Assembly (NCBI GenBank): GCA_003021655.1
Contig: PXRP01000024.1
Coordinates: forward strand, 1 to 60,586
Direction of reading: 5' to 3'
From: Halobacteriales archaeon QS_4_69_31
GTDB taxonomy: Archaea; Halobacteriota; Halobacteria; Halobacteriales; Haloarculaceae
DNA length: 60,586 nucleotides
In this document: positions 54,954-60,586 of the stretch, piece after piece
Layout of the letters: each line of letters begins with the position of its first letter
How positions within the stretch are numbered: the stretch's first letter is position 1
Program-made: the position numbers and the translations under genes
The notes under the pieces: generated by a model
What the model saw: only the letters and a program-made list of their open reading frames with translations
Told to the model about the DNA's origin: nothing
Databases searched by the model: none

Positions 54954-56147
54954 ATGGAACCTGACAGACGGCGCTTTCTGAAAGCGCTCGGGGTAACGGG
55001 GCTCGCTGGACTGGCGGGCTGTGGCGGTGGTCCCTCTGAATCGACGCCGACCGAGGGTGAAGACGGCGCCGGCGACGGCGACAGCGGCGACGGCGACGGC
55101 GGCGACGGCGACGGCGACGGCATGACAGAGACGGACACGCCCGGCGGGACCGAGACGACGGATGCGATGACGCCCGGGGACGTGACCCACGTGGGGATGG
55201 TGTACGCGACCGGCGGGCTGGGCGACGGGTCGTTCAACGACCAGGCTCAACAGGGACTGTTACAGGCTGCCGACGAATTCAACGTCGAGTACCGGGAGGC
55301 CCAGCCCGACGAGTCCGCCCAGTTCAGCAACTTCCAGCAGCAGTTCGCCGAGTCCTCGGACCCGGACTACGACCTGGTCTGCTGTATCGGCTTCCTGCAG
55401 ACCGAGGCGCTACAGACCACCTCGGAGAACTACCCGGACCAGAACTTCATGCTCGTCGACAGCGTGGTCCAGGCCGACAACGTGGCGAGCTACACGTTCA
55501 AGGAACACGAGGGGTCGTTCCTCGTCGGCCAGCTGGCGGGCCTGTTGACGGCCCGTGACTTCGCGGCCGGCGCGGGCGAGACCGCCGGCGACTCCACCAA
55601 CGTCGGCTTCGTCGGCGGCGTCGAGTCCGACCTCATCGGGAAGTTCGAGGCCGGCTTTACCGCCGGCGCGAAAGAGGCCGACGAGGACGTCGACGTGATC
55701 ACCAACTACGTGGGTGACTTCAACGACCCGTCGGGCGGCCGCGAGGCCGCGCTCGCCATGTACGACAGCGGGGCCGACGTCGTCTACCACGCCGCCGGCA
55801 ACACCGGGACGGGCGTGTTCCGCGCCGCACAGGACCGCGGCCGCTTTGCCATCGGCGTCGACCGCGACCAGTCGGTCACCAAAAGCTCCTTCGGGGACGT
55901 CATCCTGGCGAGCATGGTCAAACGCGTCGACACGAGCATCTTCAACTCGGTCGAGTCCGTGGTCAACGACGACTTCCAGGGCGGGTCGATCGTCTCGCTC
56001 GGGCTCGAAGGGGACGGCGTCGACATCACGTACGGCCAGCAACTCGGGTCTGAGATCCCACAGGGGGCCAAAGACCAGGTCGGCGAATCGCGGACGGCGA
56101 TCGTCGACGGCGACATCTCCGTCCCGAGCGACCCCGACAACGTGTGA
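54954..56147 (+). CDS. BMP-family ABC transporter substrate-binding lipoprotein
   Basis: 397 residues. A Tat signal (DRRRFLKALG), lipobox ending LAGC (Cys23) and a Gly/Asp-rich linker precede the binding domain. GMVYATGGLGDGSFNDQAQQ, YDLVCCIGFLQ, VGFVGGVESDLIGKFEAGFT and VVYHAAGNTGTGVFRAA are the hallmarks of BMP/PnrA-type proteins, which mostly bind purine nucleosides. It is the first gene of a four-gene importer with the ATPase and two permeases after it, in the usual order for this family. The sequence runs in normal order, unlike the binding protein at 26909. Confidence 0.9.
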   Translation: MEPDRRRFLKALGVTGLAGLAGCGGGPSESTPTEGEDGAGDGDSGDGDGGDGDGDGMTETDTPGGTETTDAMTPGDVTHVGMVYATGGLGDGSFNDQAQQGLLQAADEFNVEYREAQPDESAQFSNFQQQFAESSDPDYDLVCCIGFLQTEALQTTSENYPDQNFMLVDSVVQADNVASYTFKEHEGSFLVGQLAGLLTARDFAAGAGETAGDSTNVGFVGGVESDLIGKFEAGFTAGAKEADEDVDVITNYVGDFNDPSGGREAALAMYDSGADVVYHAAGNTGTGVFRAAQDRGRFAIGVDRDQSVTKSSFGDVILASMVKRVDTSIFNSVESVVNDDFQGGSIVSLGLEGDGVDITYGQQLGSEIPQGAKDQVGESRTAIVDGDISVPSDPDNV

Positions 56148-56220
56148 GGACCTCACGAGCCGTGCGCTCCCGACACCATTCGCGACCGGCCCCGAGAGAG
56201 CCTCTGTCCAGCAGCGACCG

Positions 56221-57801
56221 ATGAGCGAACCCGCCGTCGAACTGAAGGCGATCACAAAGCGGTTCCCGGGCGTCGTCGCCAACGACGAGGTGGACCTGAC
56301 AGTCGAGCGGGGGTCGGTCCACGCCCTGCTCGGCGAGAACGGGGCCGGCAAGACGACGCTGATGAACGTCCTCTATGGCCTGTACGACCCGACCTCGGGG
56401 ACGGTCGTCGTCGACGGGGAACAACGGTCGTTCGACTCGCCGCGGGGCGCCATCGACGCCGGCGTAGGCATGATCCACCAGCACTTCATGCTGGTCGACC
56501 CCATGACGGTCGCCGAGAACATCACGCTGGGCAACGAACCACGCCGGCTTGCGGGGCTGGCGGTCGACCGCGAGCGCGCCCGCCGGGAGGTGGCCGACCT
56601 CGCCGACCGGTACGGCTTCGACGTCGACCCCGGGGCACGTGTCGCGGACCTCTCGGTCGGCGCTCAGCAACGCGTCGAGATCCTCAAGGCGCTCTACCGG
56701 GGGGCGGACATTCTCGTCCTCGACGAACCGACGGCGGTACTCACCCCCCAGGAGGTCTCGGACCTGTTCGCGGTCTTCGAGGAACTGACCGACGGCGGCA
56801 AGACCATCGTCTTCATCACGCACAAACTCGGCGAGGCCATGACGGCCGCCGACTGGATCACCGTCCTCAGGGACGGGCGCAACGTCGGGACCGTCGCGGC
56901 CGGCGAGACCACCCGCGAGGAACTCGCGGAACTGATGGTCGGCCGGGAGGTGCTGCTCGACGTCGAGCGGCCGCCGGCCGAACCCGGGGAGGTCGCCCTC
57001 GCCGTCGAGGGGGTGTCGGTGACCGATAGCCGCGGCGTCCGGGCCGTCAACGACGTCTCGCTGGCCGTCCGCGAGGGCGAGATATTCGGCGTCGCCGGCG
57101 TCGACGGCAACGGCCAGCGGGAACTGGTCGAGAGCATCACGGGGTTACAGCCGCCCGACGAGGGGACGATCACGCTCGCGGGCCGGGAGATCACCGACTG
57201 GTCGCGGCGCGAGCGCATCGCGGCCGGGATGTCCTACGTCCCCGAGGACCGCCAGGAGCGGGGGCTAGTCATGGACGTCGACCTCGTCGAGAACGGCCTG
57301 CTGGGCAACCAGCACAGCCCGGCGTTCGCCACCCGGGCGCGCATCGACGCCGAACGCGCCCGCGACCACGCCGAGTCGGTCATCGCCGACTACGACGTCC
57401 GCCCGCCCGACGCCGACACCGACGCGGAGTCGCTCTCGGGGGGCAACCAGCAGAAGTTCGTCGTCGGGCGCGAACTCGAACGCGACCCGACGGTGCTGGT
57501 GGCCGCCCACCCGACGCGGGGCGTTGATGTCGGCTCCATCGAGTTCATCCACGAGCGGTTGCTCTCGATGCGCGCCGAGGGGGCGAGCATCCTGCTCGTC
57601 TCCTCGAAACTGGAGGAGGTCACTGCGCTTTCCGACCGGCTGGCCGTCCTCTACGAGGGCGAGGTCGTCGACACGGTCGACCCCGACCGGGTCACCGGGG
57701 AGGAACTCGGGCTGTTGATGGCTGGGGAACACCCCGACCGCGAGACGGCCGATGCGACCGTCCTCACGGACAGCCGGGGTGAGGGGGGCGGTCGAGAGTG
57801 A
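56221..57801 (+). CDS. BMP-type importer ATPase with two ABC domains
   Basis: 526 residues with two ABC modules in tandem. The first has Walker A GENGAGKTTLMNVLYG, the signature region DLSVGAQQRVEILKALYRGA and Walker B ILVLDEPTAVLTP. The second has a degenerate Walker A (GVDGNGQRELVESITG) and signature LSGGNQQKFVVGREL, as usual for the CUT2/nucleoside type, where the second site is weak. It couples ATP use to the permeases at 57798 and 59215. The likely cargo is nucleosides; simple sugars are possible, as some haloarchaeal sugar systems look similar. Confidence 0.9.
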   Translation: MSEPAVELKAITKRFPGVVANDEVDLTVERGSVHALLGENGAGKTTLMNVLYGLYDPTSGTVVVDGEQRSFDSPRGAIDAGVGMIHQHFMLVDPMTVAENITLGNEPRRLAGLAVDRERARREVADLADRYGFDVDPGARVADLSVGAQQRVEILKALYRGADILVLDEPTAVLTPQEVSDLFAVFEELTDGGKTIVFITHKLGEAMTAADWITVLRDGRNVGTVAAGETTREELAELMVGREVLLDVERPPAEPGEVALAVEGVSVTDSRGVRAVNDVSLAVREGEIFGVAGVDGNGQRELVESITGLQPPDEGTITLAGREITDWSRRERIAAGMSYVPEDRQERGLVMDVDLVENGLLGNQHSPAFATRARIDAERARDHAESVIADYDVRPPDADTDAESLSGGNQQKFVVGRELERDPTVLVAAHPTRGVDVGSIEFIHERLLSMRAEGASILLVSSKLEEVTALSDRLAVLYEGEVVDTVDPDRVTGEELGLLMAGEHPDRETADATVLTDSRGEGGGRE

Positions 57802-59222
57802 ACGGGCGCGAGCGGTTCCGGGAGTTCGTCGAGCGGCTCGTGGCCGCCTCGGCGGCCGAGCGGGCGCTCATCAGCCTCGCGTCGCTCGTCCTCGCCGTCG
57901 CCATCGGGACAGTGATCATCCTCGTCTCCGGCCGGATGACGACCTGTCGCCGGGCGGCGTTCGTGCTGGCGACCCCGACGGCCGTCGGCGTTCCCGGTCT
58001 GTTCGAGGTCGCCCTCCCCGAACTGTTCCGGGTGGGGTTCTGTTTCAACCCCGTGACCGTCTACGACCGGCTGTTTCTGGGGGCGCTCGGCGACCCGTTC
58101 AGTCCCGGCTGGGACCCGCTGAACGGCCAGTTCGCCGTCACGCTCCGCGAGACCACGGTGCTGGTGTTCACCGGCCTCTCGGTGGCGCTTGCCTTCCGGG
58201 CCGGCATCTTCAACATCGGAACCCAGGGCCAGATGGTCGTCGGCGCGCTGGCGACCGCCCTCTCGGTGCTGTGGGTCGCGCCGTTTTTCTCCGGTGTCGT
58301 CGGGACGCTCGTGCTGGTCCCGTTCGGACTGCTCGTCGGCGCCCTCGGGGGCGGTCTCTACGGCGCTATCCCGGGCGCGCTCAAGGCCTACGCCGACGCC
58401 AACGAGGTCATCACGACTATCATGCTGAACTTCATCGCCACCGGTGTCGTCCTCTACCTGGTGAGCGAGGTGTTCAAAGACCCCGAGAGCATGGCCAACC
58501 AGACGGTTCCGCTGCCCGAGTACGCCCTGTTTCCCGTCTCGCTGTTCGGCGAGCAGTTCGGCTTCTCGCTGGTGGCCGGCCTGCTCGCGCTCGTTGCCGT
58601 CGTCGCGGTCTACTACCTGCTCGAACGGACGCCCTTCGGCTACGACCTGCGGGCGAGCGGCCTCCAGCCCGAGGCCGCAGAGTACGGCGGCGTCGACGCC
58701 GAACTGACGGTCGTCGCCAGCCTCTCGCTGTCGGGGGCGCTCGGCGGCATCGGCGGCGCCGTCTACGTCCTGATGATCCTGGGGAACTTCCAGACCGGCG
58801 TCCCCGCCTACGGCTTCGACGGGATCACCGTCGCCATCCTCGCCGGTAACAACCCCCTGGGGGTGACCTTCGCCGCCTTCCTCTTTGGCGTGCTCAAGAG
58901 CGGCACCACCGTCGTCCAGTTCGCGACCGGGGTGCCGCCCGAGCTGGTGGGCATCCTCCGGGGACTGATCATCCTCTTCGTCGCGATGCCGGAGTTCTTC
59001 CGCCTGCTGGGCCGCCGTCTGGTTCCGCCCGAGCGCGGCCGGCCGGGCGAGGCGGCCGTCGCCGCCGACGGCGGACGGCCACAGGGTGCCGAGGGTCACG
59101 GGAACGACGGCGGCCGCGACGGTAGCTACGGCGGCCGTGGCGACGAAGTGAACGGCGGCGGCCGCGGCGACGGGAACGGCGATGGCTGCGAGCGCCGGAG
59201 CGGGGGGTGGGCCGATGAGTGA
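57798..59222 (+). CDS. BMP-type importer permease 1
   Basis: 474 residues, starting at a GTG overlapping the ATPase stop by four bases. It has eight to nine helices. TGLSVALAFRAGIFNIGTQG, then ANEVITTIMLNFIATGVVLY, and ERTPFGYDLRASGLQPEAAE are conserved in the nucleoside-type permease family. An insertion with two Cys (MTTCRRAAFV and FCFNP) follows the first helix. The last ~75 residues are a Gly/Asp/Arg-rich cytoplasmic tail unlike the family norm. Its end overlaps the second permease by eight bases. Confidence 0.88.
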   Translation: MNGRERFREFVERLVAASAAERALISLASLVLAVAIGTVIILVSGRMTTCRRAAFVLATPTAVGVPGLFEVALPELFRVGFCFNPVTVYDRLFLGALGDPFSPGWDPLNGQFAVTLRETTVLVFTGLSVALAFRAGIFNIGTQGQMVVGALATALSVLWVAPFFSGVVGTLVLVPFGLLVGALGGGLYGAIPGALKAYADANEVITTIMLNFIATGVVLYLVSEVFKDPESMANQTVPLPEYALFPVSLFGEQFGFSLVAGLLALVAVVAVYYLLERTPFGYDLRASGLQPEAAEYGGVDAELTVVASLSLSGALGGIGGAVYVLMILGNFQTGVPAYGFDGITVAILAGNNPLGVTFAAFLFGVLKSGTTVVQFATGVPPELVGILRGLIILFVAMPEFFRLLGRRLVPPERGRPGEAAVAADGGRPQGAEGHGNDGGRDGSYGGRGDEVNGGGRGDGNGDGCERRSGGWADE

Positions 59223-60312
59223 GCGCGTCCGGCGGGTCGGCGTCGCCGACCTGGGGCGGCGCGGGCTGGTCGGCGCTGTCGCGGTGGGGGCGGTGCTGGC
59301 GCTCGCCGTCGCGGGTCTGGTCGCGCCGGGGTCGGCCGCGGGGACGCTCAGCCAGGTCCTCTTCGACTCCGGAACGCTCGCGTCCGCGCTCAGGCTGTCG
59401 GTCCCGATCGCGCTGGCCGCGCTCGGCGGCATCTTCGCCGAGAAGAGCGGCGTCATCAACATCGGGCTGGAGGGGTTGCTCATCATCTCGGCGTTCAGCG
59501 CCGTCTACGCGATGGACCTGGTCGACAGCCTCTGGGTCGCCTTCGGGGCCGGCGTCCTCGCCAGCACCGTCCTGGCGGGGCTGTTCGCGGTCGTCTGTAT
59601 CGAGTTCCGCGCCGACCAGATCATCGCCGGCCTCGCCGTCTGGCTCATCGCACTGGGGCTGGCGCCGTTTGCCTCCCAGGTCGTCTACGGCGCACCGAAC
59701 ACCGTGAGCGTCAGGACGCCCCCCTCGGCGGCGGACGTGGTCGGCGGGATACCCGTGGTCGGCGACCTCCAGGGCGCGCTCGCGGCCATCCCGGTCGTCG
59801 GCGCGCTGTTCGACGCGAACGTGGTCGTCTACCTCACGCTCCTGGCGGTCGGGCTCTCCTGGCACACGCTGTACCGCACCCGGTTCGGGCAGTGGGTCAG
59901 GGCCAGCGGCGAGAACCCCAAGGCGCTGGACACCGCCGGCGTCAGCGTCAGTCGCGTCCGGTACGCCGCCGTGTTGCTGTCGGGCGTCCTCTCCGGGCTC
60001 GGCGGGGCCTCCCTCTCGCTGACGCTGGGCCAGTTCACCGGCAACGGCCCGACGATGGTCAACGGCAAGGGTTTCATTGCCATCGTCGCGTACCTCTTTG
60101 GCAACTACAACCCCGTGAGCGCCTTCCTCTCGACGCTGCTTTTCGCCGGGCTCGACGCCCTCCAGATCGCGCTCCAGTTGCGGGACGTCGGCGTCCCCAA
60201 CCAGCTCATCCGTATCACGCCGTTCGTGATGGTCATTGTCGTGCTCGCACTGGTGGGCCGGACCCGCCTCCCCTCGGCCGCCGGCGACCACTACGAATCC
60301 GGCGAGGAGTGA
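59215..60312 (+). CDS. BMP-type importer permease 2
   Basis: 365 residues, eight to ten helices. LSVPIALAALGGIFAEKSGV followed by INIGLEGLLI is the family signature, with FRADQIIAGLAVWLIALGLA and TRFGQWVRASGENPKALDTA later. It pairs with the first permease to form the membrane channel. ATG 59215 overlaps the upstream stop. It is the last gene of the operon. Confidence 0.9.
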   Translation: MSERVRRVGVADLGRRGLVGAVAVGAVLALAVAGLVAPGSAAGTLSQVLFDSGTLASALRLSVPIALAALGGIFAEKSGVINIGLEGLLIISAFSAVYAMDLVDSLWVAFGAGVLASTVLAGLFAVVCIEFRADQIIAGLAVWLIALGLAPFASQVVYGAPNTVSVRTPPSAADVVGGIPVVGDLQGALAAIPVVGALFDANVVVYLTLLAVGLSWHTLYRTRFGQWVRASGENPKALDTAGVSVSRVRYAAVLLSGVLSGLGGASLSLTLGQFTGNGPTMVNGKGFIAIVAYLFGNYNPVSAFLSTLLFAGLDALQIALQLRDVGVPNQLIRITPFVMVIVVLALVGRTRLPSAAGDHYESGEE

Positions 60313-60397
60313 CTGGCCGGTCGGCCCCCCGTCTACGTGGCGGCACCGACCGGGACCCGCGACCGACCGGCCGGGTTTCGCCCCCGTCAGCAAGCGG

Positions 60398-60576
60398 TAG
60401 CGCGGAGCCCCCGGCCTCAAGGAGCGAGCGAAGCGAGCGAGGAGGCCGGGGAGGAAGCGCGTCACGAACCAAGGCGAACCCCCAAGACTTAGGCCCTTTA
60501 CGCCCCATGTCTTTGATACTGCCGTCCTCGCACAAGTCGGGGTCGGTAGGAGCCACGAGTAAACTGGCTCCTGTGG
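60398..60576 (-). repeat. IS200/IS605-like palindromic element at the window end
   Basis: On minus it starts with a hairpin at 60548-60572 (AGGAGCCA/TGGCTCCT around loop CGAGTAAAC as read on plus). About 90 bases later comes GCGCTTCCTCCCC, an inverted repeat (CCCCGGCCTC 60409-60418 with GAGGCCGGGG 60442-60451) and GGGCTCCGCGCT. The arrangement and the words CACGAGTAAACT, GCGCTTCCTCC and CCGCGCT match the element at 40909-41095. The minus frame through it is open to the window edge, but the peptide is not one I recognise. The rest of 60313-60397 is empty. Confidence 0.5.
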
Positions 60577-60586
60577 CGCGACGGCG

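Noticed and set aside
60233..60556. 107-codon minus frame at the window end as a gene
   Set aside because: It overlaps the 3' end of a certain permease gene and runs through both arms of a hairpin; kept only as an observation.

Overview
The window comes from a halophilic archaeon (class Halobacteria). The evidence is very high GC, strongly acidic predicted proteins, TATA-like boxes 25-35 bases upstream of many start codons with almost no leader, Tat-type lipoproteins with Gly/Asp-rich linkers, and gyrase next to topoisomerase VI. No genus can be assigned from the sequence alone.

Layout. 1-6701: the 3' end of an enolase-superfamily sugar-acid dehydratase, a sulfatase, an NDH-2-like flavoprotein, a winged-helix regulator, an NAD-dependent epimerase, a histidine phosphatase and arginase. 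6731-14859: the topoisomerase block, gyrB-gyrA on minus and top6B-top6A on plus, diverging from one 130-base promoter region. 14860-19600: a patch of gene decay. A 5'-truncated CPBP-type membrane protease gene is split by a 3234-bp transposon (14965-18198) that has 34-bp inverted ends, a TTAT duplication, a 619-aa DDE transposase and a divergent PhnP-like metallo-hydrolase as cargo. Next to it lie an intact UlaG-like metallo-hydrolase and a membrane-protein pseudogene. 19609-26790: ATP-dependent DNA ligase, gluconate dehydratase-like enzyme, HalX response regulator, zinc-ribbon protein, GlmU-like nucleotidyltransferase, GTP cyclohydrolase III and a CBS protein.

26909-32456: a branched-chain-amino-acid-type ABC transporter. 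The permease and ATPase genes livH-M-G-F run on minus. The binding protein is convergent on plus, and its two sequence halves are in swapped order, so it appears circularly permuted. Four 25-bp tandem repeats sit directly upstream of the likely livH TATA box. 32772-36775: an acetyltransferase, tRNA-Thr(TGT), a small AT-rich patch with a duplicated gene family, a thioesterase and a geranylgeranyl-reductase-like flavoprotein. 37191-40784: a TrmB-type regulator diverging from an RND exporter, with palindromes at the exporter promoter. 41282-46989: a two-gene unit (GH5-like lipoprotein lacking its acid/base Glu, and a degenerate metallophosphoesterase), a membrane J-domain protein and a membrane-anchored winged-helix protein.

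47057-60312: hisD, an acetyltransferase, an IscA-type Fe-S protein, dodecin, two paired membrane proteins, menF-menD for menaquinone, and a complete BMP-type ABC importer (binding lipoprotein, double ATPase, two permeases) as one plus-strand operon. Two non-coding hairpin pairs (40916-41085 and 60409-60572) look like copies of one IS200/IS605-related palindromic element.

The best candidates for something undescribed are the permuted substrate-binding protein and the transposon carrying a PhnP-like hydrolase.
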